This document shows positions 8,959-17,774 of a stretch of 64,000 bases of DNA, piece after piece. The translations under genes were made by a program, and so were the position numbers. The stretch comes from Streptomyces bungoensis (GTDB taxonomy: Bacteria > Actinomycetota > Actinomycetes > Streptomycetales > Streptomycetaceae), in the NCBI RefSeq assembly GCF_001514215.1, contig NZ_KQ948853.1, forward strand, positions 219,167 through 283,166. The letters run 5' to 3'. Positions within the stretch are counted from its first letter, which is position 1. Every line of letters starts with the position of its first letter. The notes below the pieces were generated by a model. It ran no database searches and was not told where the DNA came from. It worked only from the letters and a program-made list of their open reading frames with translations.

Positions 8959-10059
8959 TCAGTGGGCGATGTCCGCGTACCCCTCGACGTCCCGCGGACT
9001 GCGCGGTCCCGGCCCCACGTACTTCGCCGACGGCCGCACCAGCCGCCCCGTCCGCTTCTGCTCCAGGATGTGCGCCGACCAGCCGGCCGTCCTCGCGCAC
9101 GTGAACATCGACGTGAACATGTGCGCCGGCACCTCCGCGAAGTCCAGCATGATCGCCGCCCAGAACTCCACGTTCGTCGCCAGCACCCGGTCCGGCCGCC
9201 GGTTGTGCAGCTCCTCCAGCGCCGCCTTCTCCAGCGCCTCCGCGATCTCGAACCGCGGCGCCCCCAGCTCCCGCGCCGTACGCCGCAGCACCCGCGCCCG
9301 CGGGTCCTCCGCCCGGTACACCCGGTGCCCGAACCCCATCAGCCGCTCACCGCGGTCCAGGGCCCGCCTGACGTAGCCCTCCGCGTCGCCGGTGCGCTCG
9401 ATCTCCTCGATCATGCCGAGCACCCGCGAGGGCGCACCGCCGTGCAGCGGCCCGGACATGGCGCCCACCGCACCCGACAGCGCGGCGGCGACGTCCGCCC
9501 CGGTCGAGGCGATGACCCGCGCGGTGAACGTGGAGGCGTTCATGCCGTGCTCGGCGGCCGACGTCCAGTACGCGTCGACGGCCGCCACGTGCTTCGGGTC
9601 CGGCTCACCCCGCCAGCGGATCATGAACCGCTCCACCACGGAGCCCGCCTTGTCGATCTCCCGCTGCGGCACCATCGGCAGCCCCTGCCCGCGCGCGGAC
9701 TGGGCGACGTACGACAGCGCCATCACCGCGGCGCGCGCGAGGTCGGCGCGAGCCTGCGCCACGTCGATGTCCAGCAGCGGTTTCAGGCCCCACACCGGGG
9801 CCAGCATGGCCAGCGCGGACTGCACGTCGACGCGGATGTCACCGGAGTGCACGGGGATCGGGAAGGGCTCGGCGGGCGGCAGTCCGGGATTGAACGCGCC
9901 GTCCACCAGCAGCCCCCACACGTTCCCGAAGGAGACGTGCCCGACCAGATCCTCGATGTCGACGCCCCGGTAGCGCAGGGCGCCGCCCTCCTTGTCCGGT
10001 TCGGCGATCTCCGTCTCGAACGCGACGACTCCTTCGAGCCCGGGTACGAAGTCGGACAT
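8959..10059 (-). CDS. Citrate synthase family enzyme (second, CitA2-like), Asp-to-Glu at catalytic position
   Basis: Condenses acetyl-CoA with an oxo-acid in characterised members. This 366-residue protein has the two histidine motifs GPLHGGAP and MGFGHRVYRAEDPR. At the place of the catalytic Asp motif NVDF it reads TNVEFWAAIMLDF, so Glu replaces Asp. Length and sequence suggest the short actinobacterial paralogue rather than the main TCA enzyme. 2-methylcitrate synthase is an alternative. The start at 10059 follows GAGGAGCC with good spacing. A longer reading to 10095 lacks this support. It is divergent from pdxH across 167 bp. Confidence 0.85.
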   Translation of the reverse strand: MSDFVPGLEGVVAFETEIAEPDKEGGALRYRGVDIEDLVGHVSFGNVWGLLVDGAFNPGLPPAEPFPIPVHSGDIRVDVQSALAMLAPVWGLKPLLDIDVAQARADLARAAVMALSYVAQSARGQGLPMVPQREIDKAGSVVERFMIRWRGEPDPKHVAAVDAYWTSAAEHGMNASTFTARVIASTGADVAAALSGAVGAMSGPLHGGAPSRVLGMIEEIERTGDAEGYVRRALDRGERLMGFGHRVYRAEDPRARVLRRTARELGAPRFEIAEALEKAALEELHNRRPDRVLATNVEFWAAIMLDFAEVPAHMFTSMFTCARTAGWSAHILEQKRTGRLVRPSAKYVGPGPRSPRDVEGYADIAH

Positions 10060-10226
10060 CAGGCGGCTCCTCGTGAAAGTGTCGGCGGCGGTCACCCCGG
10101 TGATGCCCCGATAGGCCGGTGGTCACCCGAACCGCGTCGGAACCAGCACGATAACCCCGAGTGCCATAGTTGGGGAGCCCACACGACACTGAGTGCCACG
10201 CCCGTTCGATACGGCAGGATGACCGC

Positions 10227-10913
10227 GTGACCGACAGCGACGCCACCCTCGACCCCCTCCTGGACCCCGCCGCCATGCGCAAGCAGTACCGGGCGGCCGG
10301 GCTGGACGAGAAGGACCTCGCCACGCAGCCCATGGACCACTTCGCCGGCTGGTTCGAGGACGCCGCACGGGCGGCCCTGCACGGCACCCTCTACGAACCC
10401 AACGCGATGGTCGTCTCCACGGCCGACGCCACGGGACGCCCCAGTTCGCGCACGGTCCTCATGAAGCAGTTCGACAGCGAGGGCTTCGTCTTCTACACCA
10501 ACTACGACTCCCGCAAGGGGCGCGACCTCGCGCAGAACCCGCACGTCTCGCTGCTCTTCCCCTGGCACCCCATCGCCCGCCAGGTCATCGTCACCGGCAC
10601 CGCCCGCCGCACCAGCAGGGAAGAGACCACCGCCTACTTCCGCACCCGCCCGCACGGCTCCCGGCTGGGCGCCTGGGCCAGTGCCCAGTCCACGGTGATC
10701 GCCTCCCGCACCGACCTGGACACCGCCTACGCCGACCTGGAGGCCCGCTACCCCGAGGGCGAGGAGGTCCCGGTCCCGCCGCACTGGGGCGGCTTCCGCA
10801 TCACCCCGGAGATCATCGAGTTCTGGCAGGGCCGCGAGAACCGCCTCCACGACCGCCTGCGCTACGTCTCCCGGGGGGACGGCACCTGGACGGTGGAGCG
10901 CCTCAGCCCCTGA
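10227..10913 (+). CDS. pdxH: Pyridoxamine 5'-phosphate oxidase
   Basis: FMN-dependent oxidation of PNP/PMP to pyridoxal 5'-phosphate. The 228-residue protein has the family landmarks in order: [58 protein letters not shown]-type strand [27 protein letters not shown], and the C-terminal substrate loop [25 protein letters not shown]. The GTG at 10227 is preceded by GCAGGA at about 9 nt and gives the standard N terminus. A second PNPOx-like gene lies at 37879-38547. This copy keeps the canonical C-terminal motif and is the likely housekeeping enzyme. Confidence 0.95.
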   Translation: MTDSDATLDPLLDPAAMRKQYRAAGLDEKDLATQPMDHFAGWFEDAARAALHGTLYEPNAMVVSTADATGRPSSRTVLMKQFDSEGFVFYTNYDSRKGRDLAQNPHVSLLFPWHPIARQVIVTGTARRTSREETTAYFRTRPHGSRLGAWASAQSTVIASRTDLDTAYADLEARYPEGEEVPVPPHWGGFRITPEIIEFWQGRENRLHDRLRYVSRGDGTWTVERLSP

Positions 10914-10923
10914 GCACGCAGAC

Positions 10924-10984
10924 GACCCGCGGGCTGGGTTCCTCCGAGGAGGAGCCGGCCGGACGTACCGGCAGCCCGCGGGTC
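10924..10984. terminator. Long hairpin after pdxH
   Basis: Perfect 13-bp inverted repeat GACCCGCGGGCTG / CAGCCCGCGGGTC with a 35-nt loop that has its own CCGG pairing. It starts 11 bp after the pdxH stop. Confidence 0.65.
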
Positions 10985-11215
10985 GGGTGACTGCTTGGGA
11001 TTGGGCCGGCTGCACGTACTGTCACGTGCTGGTCCGGCACCGCACTGGATGTGGTGGCGAGCCGCTAGCCCGCAGCCACCTCACGCGTCCGGTTCTCATA
11101 CATCTGCCGAACCACCTCCCTTCTCGTGTACCGCACACCTTAGGAAGTGGTCGGGAGCTGCTCAACCCCTTTTTTTCCGTGGACGGCCTCCGCTGCCGGT
11201 CCTACGGTTCGGATC
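10985..11215 (+). promoter_or_regulatory. Intergenic region with leaderless-type promoter for the GNAT gene
   Basis: The region has no gene. A run of seven T lies at about 11170-11176. A TACGGT -10 box at 11203-11208 ends 7 nt before the ATG at 11216. A GTGGAC hexamer at 11179-11184 is a possible -35 with 18-bp spacing. There is no Shine-Dalgarno sequence. Confidence 0.5.
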
Positions 11216-11671
11216 ATGACCGATCTCCGCATACAGCCCGTCGACGGCGACCCCATGCTCGAGCAGTGGCGGCATGTCCACAACGTGGTCGTGCCGCCCG
11301 CCGCGATGTCCCTGGAGGAGGCGCGGGAGCGGCTGGGGCGGTATCGGCTGGAGAACGCCTATGTGGGGGATGTGCTGGTGGGGTGTTCCACCGTGCGGCC
11401 ACCTAGTGGGGAGGGGGCGGCGGCGACGGTGATCGCGCGGGTGCTGCCGGAGTTCCGGCGGCGGGGGTTCGGTGCCGCGCTGTACGAGAACGGGCTCGCC
11501 CACGCGCGCGGGCTGGGTGCCGAGACGGTCGAGACGTGTGTGCTGGCGGTGAACGGGGACGGGCTCCGGTTCGCCGGGCGGCGCGGGTTCGTGGAGGTCG
11601 ACCGGTATGTGCTGGACGGGGAGCTCGACGAATGGGTGGACCTGCGGCTGGAGCACGGGGGCGGCCACTGA
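11216..11671 (+). CDS. GNAT-family N-acetyltransferase
   Basis: A 151-residue acetyl-CoA-dependent acyltransferase of unknown substrate. The CoA-binding region is VLPEFRRRGFGAALYENGLAHARG (motif A, Q/RxxGxG/A type), followed by the beta-bulge strand ETCVLAVNGDGLRFAGRRGF typical of motif B. The ATG at 11216 has a TACGGT box 7 nt upstream and no ribosome binding site. A longer in-frame start at 11147 has no support. Confidence 0.85.
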   Translation: MTDLRIQPVDGDPMLEQWRHVHNVVVPPAAMSLEEARERLGRYRLENAYVGDVLVGCSTVRPPSGEGAAATVIARVLPEFRRRGFGAALYENGLAHARGLGAETVETCVLAVNGDGLRFAGRRGFVEVDRYVLDGELDEWVDLRLEHGGGH

Positions 11672-11784
11672 TTGCCGCAGACTTGCGGGAACAGGATGTG
11701 GGCTGTGTCACGTTCCAGTTGAATGAAAGGCCAGTGAGCGAACCGAGCGCCGTACGGGCGCGGACGAAGCCTCAGGGGGTCAGG

Positions 11785-13194
11785 GTGAGTGCTTCCCGGC
11801 GGAGTGGGGCCACCGACGAGCTGGGGCCGGACGATCCCGACGGCCCCGAGGAGCCCGGTGGGTCGGACCTGCTCGCCGCGCTGCTGGACGGCATGGACGC
11901 GGCGCTGTGCGCGTTCGACGCGGACGGTGTCGTCACCCATTGGAACCGGGAGGCCGAGCGGATTCTCGGCTGGACCGCGGCGGAGGCGGTCGGGCGGCAC
12001 GGGTTCGCCGGGTGGGCGGTGCGCAGCGCGGACGCCGAGGAGGTGCACGCCCGGCTGATGTCGGCGATGCACGCGCCGGGCCGGCAGGTGCAGGAGTTCG
12101 CCCTGGTCACCAAGGACGGCGGGCGGGTGCTGGTGCGGACGCAGTCGGCGGCCGTGCGCGGGCCCGACGGGAAGCCGGCCGGGGTGTACTGCGCGTTCAG
12201 CGAGGTGCACGCGCAGATCGATCTGGAGCGGTCGATCGCGCTGAGCGAGGCGTTGTTCGAGGACGCGTCGTGGGGGGTTGTCCTGGTGGACGCGGACCTG
12301 CGGCCCGCCGTCGTCAACGCGCACGCGGCGCGGGCGCTGGGCATCGGGCGTACGTCGGCGCTGGGGCGGCCGCTGGGGGAGTTGCTGGCGCAGGGTGTGG
12401 AGGAGCTGGAGAGCGCGCTGACCCATGTGCTGGCCGAGGGGGCGCCGCCCGCGCCGGCCGAGATGTGGGTGGCGGTGCGGACGGCGGAGGGCGAGCGGCG
12501 GCGGTGCTGGCGCAGCGGTTTCGTGCGGCTGGCGTCGCCGCTCGCCGAGGAGCCGGTGCCGCTGGGGGTCGGCTGGTTGTTCCTGGACGTCACGGAGGCG
12601 AAGCAGGGGGAGCAGGAGGGGGCGCTGCTGCGGTTCCGGACGAATCAGCTGCACCGTGCGGCGCGGGCCGCCGCCGAGTGTGAGGATCCGGCGGAGGCGG
12701 CGACCGTGCACCTGGACTTCGCGCTCGCCGGGTTCGCCGATCACGCGCTGCTGGACAGGGTGGCGGGTGTGCCGCGGGCGGAGGGTGCGGAGGCGGCGGG
12801 TCCGGTGCGGCTGGTGCGGCTGGCGGCGACGCCCGCGGGGGCGCCGGGGCCGAGTTCGCTGACAGGGGCGGCGGGGCTGCCGGTGCGGTACGGGGAGGGG
12901 CATCCGGCGCTGCAGTGTGTGGAGCGGGCGGGTGCCGTGCGGGCGGACGCGCCGGGGTCGGCGGAGCGGGCGCGGGAATGGGCGCTGGAGCGGCAGTGGC
13001 CGGGTGACGCGGTGCACGCGTTGTGCGCGGTGCTGCGCAGCCGGGGGCGGACGCTGGGTGTGGTGACGTTTCTGCGGGGGGCGGGGCGCAGCCGCTTCGA
13101 GCGGGTGGACGCGGTGTACGCGGAGGACGTGGCGGTACGGGTCGCGGCGGCGCTGGATCTGGCGGACGCGGTGCGGCGGGGGCCGGCGGAGTGA
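11785..13194 (+). CDS. PAS-PAS-GAF-type signalling protein without output domain
   Basis: A 469-residue soluble sensor-like protein. The first PAS domain (about residues 30-150) contains LLDGMDAALCAFDADGVVTHWNREAERILGWTAAE; the second (about 160-280) contains FEDASWGVVLVDADLRPAVVN. The C-terminal 170 residues end in a GAF-like segment (HALCAVLRSRGRTLGVVTFL). No kinase, PP2C phosphatase, GGDEF or HTH domain follows, so it must signal through a partner. The GTG at 11785 is preceded by a G-rich RBS. Another GTG at 11734 (after GAAAGG) would add 17 residues. Codon use is slightly looser than in neighbours, with runs of GGGG, which is seen in many Streptomyces sensors. Confidence 0.75.
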   Translation: MSASRRSGATDELGPDDPDGPEEPGGSDLLAALLDGMDAALCAFDADGVVTHWNREAERILGWTAAEAVGRHGFAGWAVRSADAEEVHARLMSAMHAPGRQVQEFALVTKDGGRVLVRTQSAAVRGPDGKPAGVYCAFSEVHAQIDLERSIALSEALFEDASWGVVLVDADLRPAVVNAHAARALGIGRTSALGRPLGELLAQGVEELESALTHVLAEGAPPAPAEMWVAVRTAEGERRRCWRSGFVRLASPLAEEPVPLGVGWLFLDVTEAKQGEQEGALLRFRTNQLHRAARAAAECEDPAEAATVHLDFALAGFADHALLDRVAGVPRAEGAEAAGPVRLVRLAATPAGAPGPSSLTGAAGLPVRYGEGHPALQCVERAGAVRADAPGSAERAREWALERQWPGDAVHALCAVLRSRGRTLGVVTFLRGAGRSRFERVDAVYAEDVAVRVAAALDLADAVRRGPAE

Positions 13195-13207
13195 CGCCGG
13201 CCCGGTT

Positions 13208-13963
13208 TCAGTGCCGGTAGAAGATCCGGTCGCCGTACTGCTCCATGATGCGGCGGTTCCAGTCGTGGCCGCCGTCGACGTTGCCGGAGCGCAGCAGCGG
13301 GGGTTCGATGCCGCGGTCGGCGAGGGTGGCCGCGGTGGTGGCCATGACGGCCTGCATGAGGGCGGAGGTGACCACCGTGGAGGCCGGGGCGAAGGGGGCG
13401 GGGATGGTGTCGAGGGTGAGTTCGGCGTCGCCGACGGCGATCTTGGAGTCGAGGACGACGTCGCAGTGGTCTTTCAGGAAGGTGCCCGAGGTGTGGCGTG
13501 AGGTGGTCTCGGCGGCGTAGGCCACGGAGGTGACGCCGATGACCTTGACGCCGAGGGTGCGGGCGGTGAGGGCCATCTCGACGGGGAGGGCGTTGCGGCC
13601 CGAGAGGGAGATGACCACGAGGGCGTCGCCGGCGCGCAGGGGCGAGGTGGCGAGGACGGCGCTCGCGAGGCCGTCCACGCGTTCCAGGGCGGAGCCGAGG
13701 GTGGCGGGGGTGACGTCGACGCCGACGACGCCGGGGACGGCGAGGAGGTTCATCAGGGCGAGTCCGCCGGCGCGGTAGACGACGTCCTGGGCGGGCAGGG
13801 AGGAGTGTCCGGCGCCGAAGGCGAACAGGCGGCCGCCGGCCGCGACGGTGTCGGCCAGCAGGGTGGCGGCGGCGGTGACGGCTTCGGCCTCCTCCTCCCT
13901 GACCCGGTGCAGGAGGGTGATGGCGGCGTCGAAGAACAGGTCGGCCGGCGTGCCGTCGCTCAT
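13208..13963 (-). CDS. SIS-domain phosphosugar-binding protein (UPF0309 type)
   Basis: A 251-residue protein with one sugar isomerase (SIS) domain. The N-terminal helical part leads to LFAFGAGHSSLPAQDVVYRAGG, and the core is DALVVISLSGRNALPVEMAL (the S-x-S/G-x-N phosphosugar loop), followed by LGVKVIGVTS. It matches the uncharacterised UPF0309 family that includes SCO4393. It probably binds a phosphorylated amino sugar; isomerase activity is not proven. The start at 13963 is preceded by AAGGGGC. It converges on the PAS gene with 13 bp between stops and is divergent from dmdR1. Confidence 0.88.
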   Translation of the reverse strand: MSDGTPADLFFDAAITLLHRVREEEAEAVTAAATLLADTVAAGGRLFAFGAGHSSLPAQDVVYRAGGLALMNLLAVPGVVGVDVTPATLGSALERVDGLASAVLATSPLRAGDALVVISLSGRNALPVEMALTARTLGVKVIGVTSVAYAAETTSRHTSGTFLKDHCDVVLDSKIAVGDAELTLDTIPAPFAPASTVVTSALMQAVMATTAATLADRGIEPPLLRSGNVDGGHDWNRRIMEQYGDRIFYRH

Positions 13964-14192
13964 GCGGTGCCCCTTCGCAGCGTCTGTGTCGCGGATCACC
14001 GTGCGGTCTGGACCAGTGCGGTGTCAATACGGGGGGCGTGTGGCGGCCGGGGCGGGGCCCGGCCGTCCGGCGGCGGCCCGTTCCCCCGGATTCACCGGTA
14101 GCGCACGGTTGTCAGTGGTATCCGGCAGAATTGAGGTCAGGGCCAGCGCACGCGCCGGGCGAGCTTCCGGCAGAGGTAATCGAGGGGCACGT

Positions 14193-14885
14193 ATGTCCGG
14201 ACTGATCGACACCACGGAGATGTATCTCCGCACCATCCTCGAGCTGGAAGAGGAAGGCGTCGTCCCCATGCGCGCCCGCATCGCGGAGCGGCTGGACCAG
14301 AGCGGGCCGACGGTGAGCCAGACGGTGGCGCGGATGGAGCGCGACGGTCTGGTGTCGGTCGCCAGTGACCGGCATCTGGAGCTGACGGACGAGGGCCGCC
14401 GGCTGGCCACGCGGGTGATGCGCAAGCACCGGCTGGCGGAGTGTCTCCTGGTCGACGTGATCGGCCTGGAGTGGGAGCAGGTGCACGCGGAGGCGTGTCG
14501 CTGGGAGCACGTGATGAGTGAGGCCGTGGAGCGCCGGGTGCTGGAGCTGCTGCGGCATCCGACCGAGTCGCCGTACGGCAATCCGATCCCGGGTCTGGAG
14601 GAGCTGGGCGAGAAGGACGGGGCGAATCCGTTCCTGGACGAGGGGATGGTCTCGCTGGCGGACCTGGAGCCCGGTTCGGACGGGAAGACGGTCGTCGTCC
14701 GGCGGATCGGTGAGCCGATCCAGACCGACGCCCAGCTGATGTACACGCTGCGGCGGGCGGGGGTGCAGCCGGGCTCGGTGGTGAGTGTGACGCAGTCGGC
14801 CGGCGGGGTGCTGGTGGGCAGTGGCGGTGAGGCCGCCGAGCTGGAGGCGGACATCGCCTCGCACGTGTTCGTGGCCAAGCGCTGA
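14193..14885 (+). CDS. dmdR1: Iron-dependent DtxR-type repressor DmdR1
   Basis: Fe(II)-activated repressor of siderophore and iron-uptake genes. At 230 aa it has the DtxR layout: wHTH (residues 1-73, TEMYLRTILELEEEG, SGPTVSQTVARMERDGLV), dimerisation/metal domain (74-140) and a C-terminal SH3-like domain with PGSVVSVTQS. Metal ligands are intact: Met10, His79/Glu83 in KHRLAE, His98, and Cys102/Glu105/His106 in ACRWEH. It is the expected orthologue of S. coelicolor dmdR1 (SCO4394). An RBS-like GAGGGG precedes the ATG at 14193. I found no perfect iron box in the 229-bp upstream gap. An overlapping antisense gene (adm) has been described for this locus in S. coelicolor. Confidence 0.93.
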   Translation: MSGLIDTTEMYLRTILELEEEGVVPMRARIAERLDQSGPTVSQTVARMERDGLVSVASDRHLELTDEGRRLATRVMRKHRLAECLLVDVIGLEWEQVHAEACRWEHVMSEAVERRVLELLRHPTESPYGNPIPGLEELGEKDGANPFLDEGMVSLADLEPGSDGKTVVVRRIGEPIQTDAQLMYTLRRAGVQPGSVVSVTQSAGGVLVGSGGEAAELEADIASHVFVAKR

Positions 14886-14894
14886 GTGTGGGAG

Positions 14895-14922
14895 GGCCCC
14901 GGCGCCTGGTGGCGCCGGGGCC
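14895..14922. terminator. Strong terminator after dmdR1
   Basis: Perfect 12-bp stem GGCCCCGGCGCC / GGCGCCGGGGCC with loop TGGT, starting 9 bp after the stop. Confidence 0.85.
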
Positions 14923-15206
14923 TGTCCTCCCCTTGCTCTGACCCGGAGCCCCGAGCTCTCAGGGTCAGTCCCCCTCGGACCGTTTTTCCCCGAGCGGTCC
15001 GCCTCCCGCCAGAAAGATCCCCTCGGTGGCGGCGATCATTCCTTGGGGGGTGTCACTCGAACGAGGGGTGTTGACCACGAAGGCCCCATTTTCGAATGGG
15101 CTTTCGAGACGCTTGGGTAGGCTGCGGTCGCGGTAACCACGGCACGACGGGAAACAAGGGCAGTACACCGGTACGAGGCAGGCGGAGCTTGGGGGGTACC
15201 AGGCCG
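14923..15206 (+). promoter_or_regulatory. Intergenic region upstream of the TTA-containing hydrolase
   Basis: No gene is apparent. The stretch carries TTGACC near 15069 and the dyad CCCATTTTCGAATGGG at about 15087-15102, 105 bp before the start, which could be an operator. No convincing -10 box is spaced to it. Confidence 0.35.
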
Positions 15207-16070
15207 ATGGCACGGCGTATCGACGTGACGGGAGCGGGCGGGGTGCGCCTTGCCGCCTGGGAGTTCTCGGACCCTCCGAAACCGGAGGCGGAGCCCACCG
15301 CCGTCCCGGGGGTGCTGTTACTCCACGGCCTGATGGGCCGCGCCTCGCACTGGGCGTCCACCGCCCGCTGGCTCGCCGAGCGGTACCGCGCCGTGGCGCT
15401 CGACCAGCGCGGCCACGGCCGCAGCGAGAAGCCGCCGGAGGCCGCCTTCACCCGCGAGGCCTACGTCGAGGACGCCGAGGCCGCGCTCGAGCAGCTGGGC
15501 CTCGCCCCCGCCGTCCTCGTGGGCCACGCCATGGGCGCCCTGACCGCCTGGCAGCTCGCCGCGAAACGCCCCGACCTGGTGCGCGGCCTGGTCGTCTGCG
15601 ACATGCGGGCCTCCGCGCTCGGCGCGGCCTCCCAGCGCGAGTGGGCCGACTGGTTCCGCTCCTGGCCGGTCCCCTTCGCCACCCTCGCCGACGTCCGCAA
15701 GTGGTTCGGGGAGGACGATCCCCGGGTCGAGCGCCCCAGTCCGTCCCGCGGGGACTTCTTCGCCGAGATCATGCGGGAGGCCGCCGACGGCTGGCGCCCC
15801 GTCTTCGAGCAGGAGCAGATGCTGCGCACCCGCGAGAGCTGGGTGTACGACGCGCACTGGGAGGAGCTGGCCCAGGTCCGGTGCCCGGCGCTGGTCGTGC
15901 GCGGGCTCGACGGGGAGCTGGGGCGGGCCGAGGCGCAGGAGATGGTCCGGGTGCTGCCGCTCGGGGAGTACGCGGAGGTGGCCGACGCGGGCCATCTGGT
16001 GCACTACGACCAGCCGGCGGCCTGGCGCGGGGTCGTCGAGCCGTTCCTCGACGGAGTGTTCGGGGGGTGA
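15207..16070 (+). CDS. Alpha/beta-hydrolase fold protein lacking the nucleophile serine; carries a TTA codon
   Basis: A 287-residue alpha/beta-hydrolase. The oxyanion segment is LLLHGLMGRASHW, the strand before the elbow is RAVALDQRGHGRSEKP, the late acid is in VVRGLDGELG, and the final histidine is in DAGHLVHYDQP. The nucleophile elbow reads VGHAMGAL, with GCC (Ala) where Ser is expected (GHSMG), so classical ester hydrolysis looks impossible. A TTA leucine codon at 15318-15320 is the only TTA I noticed in any gene of the window. It should make translation depend on the bldA tRNA and tie expression to development. Start chosen at 15207 after a GGGGGG-type RBS. Confidence 0.8.
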   Translation: MARRIDVTGAGGVRLAAWEFSDPPKPEAEPTAVPGVLLLHGLMGRASHWASTARWLAERYRAVALDQRGHGRSEKPPEAAFTREAYVEDAEAALEQLGLAPAVLVGHAMGALTAWQLAAKRPDLVRGLVVCDMRASALGAASQREWADWFRSWPVPFATLADVRKWFGEDDPRVERPSPSRGDFFAEIMREAADGWRPVFEQEQMLRTRESWVYDAHWEELAQVRCPALVVRGLDGELGRAEAQEMVRVLPLGEYAEVADAGHLVHYDQPAAWRGVVEPFLDGVFGG

Positions 16071-16187
16071 GCGACTGAACGCCCGCGGGCGGGATGCCGG
16101 TGCGGCTGCGCTGCGGCTGCGTCGCGGCCCTGCCGCCCCGTTCCCCTGCTCCCGCCGACGTGTCCCGCCCCGCCCGGACGGGCGCAC

Positions 16188-17774
16188 TCACCCCTTGCTC
16201 ACCGCCGCCAGGATCTCCGGCAGCCGGGCCGCCGTGCGGGGGGCGGCGAGGCGGAGGCCCGCCCAGGTGAGGGCCGCGCCGTAGGCGGCGCCGGCGGGCA
16301 GGAGCAGCCAGGTCCACGCGTCGCCGCCCGCGCTCACGTTGAGCCAGATGGCCGCGGTGATGACGGGGGAGCACAGCAGGGCCGCCGCGACCATGCCGCC
16401 GAAGATGGAGATCCAGGCGAGGCCGGCCTGGCCGGGGGCGACGTTCTTGTGGCCCTCCTGCGGGATGGAGTAGGGGAAGCGGGCCGAGGTCCAGGCGCCG
16501 GTCGCCAGCATGGCGCCGAGCAGGGCGAGGGAGAGGCCGAGCACCTCCGGCAGGCGCGGCCAGTCGCCGAGCAGGGCGGTGGTGACGACGGTGACGAGGG
16601 CGGCGTAGGGCAGCGTGATCGTCAGCAGGGCGAGCGCCCGGCCGCGCAGTTCGTCGTAGGCGTCCCGGGGCGAGGAGATCGTGAGGGCCACCATCCAGAA
16701 GGCGGAGGTGTCCTGCCCGAACTGGTTGTACATCTGGATGCCGAGCATCCCGGCGGCGAAGCACGCGAAGTAGATCGACCCGGTGCCCTGGACGGCGTTG
16801 AAGACCGGCACGATGAGCCCGATGGCGAGCGAGGTCACCCAGGCGGCCTTGGTCTTGGGGTCGCGCCAGACGTAGCGCAGGGCGCGTTCCATGACCGTGC
16901 CGGTGCGCCCGCCGGGCAGCAGCCGGGCGAGGCCGCCGGCGGAGCGGTCGCGGGTCCGGGTGTCGGCGGTCTGCAGCGTCGAGCCGTCGGGCGAGGTCAT
17001 CAGCCGGGTCAGACTCCGCTCCCAGAGCGCGACCAGCAGGGCGAGTGCGGCCGCCGTCACGAGCAGGCGGGCGGCGGCGGCGCCGTACGATCCCTGGCTC
17101 GCCGCCCGGACGGCGCCCACCGCCGCGGCGGGCGGCACCCAGGACAGGACGTCCGCGACCGGCCGCAGCGGGCCGAGTCCCGCGGAACCGATCCGCTGGG
17201 CACCGAAGTTGACCAGCTGGGCGCCGACGGCGATCACGAGTCCGCTGAGGACGGCGAGGTCGCGTCCCCTCCTGCTGGTGAGCAGCCGTACGTTGGCGGC
17301 GGCGACGGCCCGCGCGAGCGCCACGCAGACCAGTAGCGCGAGGGCCACGGCGACGACGGCGACGGCGTAGGCGGCGCCGCCGTGGGCGACGGACAGTGCG
17401 CAGCCCGCCAGCACCAGCAGGGTGAACAGGGGGCCGATACCGACCAGGGAGGCCGCGAGCAGGGCGCGCACCAGCGGCCGGGGGCGCAGGGGCAGCATGA
17501 CGAGCCGGGTCGGGTCCAGGGTCTCGTCGCCGCTCGGGAAGAACAGCGGCATCACCGCCCAGCCCAGGGCCAGCAAGGCCGTGCCGGGGACGGCGACGGT
17601 CTCGGCGTTCGCGTGGCCGCGCAGCGCGAGGAGGCCCAGCAGTTGCAGCAGCCCGAACAGCAGGGCGACGACGGCGGAGGCGACGAACGCGGAGCGGCGG
17701 CCGGAGGACTGCCGCAGCCCGCCGCGCAGCAGGGACAGTTTCAGGCGTACGACGGTGGCGGTGGTGCGGCTCAT
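16188..17774 (-). CDS. ABC transporter membrane protein (exporter-type permease)
   Basis: A 528-residue polytopic membrane protein, partner of the adjacent ATPase. Hydrophobic segments include FVASAVVALLFGLLQLLGLL, ALLALGWAVMPLFF, VAVVAVALALLVCVALA, LLVTAAALALLVALW, ISIFGGMVAAALLC and a C-terminal pair. A central loop has RALRYVWRDPKTKAAW, a form seen in Streptomyces ABC-2-like transporters. The substrate is unknown. The start ATG overlaps the ATPase stop by 4 bp, so the pair is an operon read toward lower coordinates. Confidence 0.85.
   Translation of the reverse strand: MSRTTATVVRLKLSLLRGGLRQSSGRRSAFVASAVVALLFGLLQLLGLLALRGHANAETVAVPGTALLALGWAVMPLFFPSGDETLDPTRLVMLPLRPRPLVRALLAASLVGIGPLFTLLVLAGCALSVAHGGAAYAVAVVAVALALLVCVALARAVAAANVRLLTSRRGRDLAVLSGLVIAVGAQLVNFGAQRIGSAGLGPLRPVADVLSWVPPAAAVGAVRAASQGSYGAAAARLLVTAAALALLVALWERSLTRLMTSPDGSTLQTADTRTRDRSAGGLARLLPGGRTGTVMERALRYVWRDPKTKAAWVTSLAIGLIVPVFNAVQGTGSIYFACFAAGMLGIQMYNQFGQDTSAFWMVALTISSPRDAYDELRGRALALLTITLPYAALVTVVTTALLGDWPRLPEVLGLSLALLGAMLATGAWTSARFPYSIPQEGHKNVAPGQAGLAWISIFGGMVAAALLCSPVITAAIWLNVSAGGDAWTWLLLPAGAAYGAALTWAGLRLAAPRTAARLPEILAAVSKG

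Noticed and set aside
7636..10230. 864-codon plus-strand frame through the oxygenase and citrate synthase-like genes
   Set aside because: Out of frame with the oxygenase and antisense to the citrate synthase gene; Pro/Arg-rich.
14112..14864. Listing the antisense adm frame as a gene feature
   Set aside because: Sequence alone cannot separate it from a chance frame opposite dmdR1; it is kept as a finding only.
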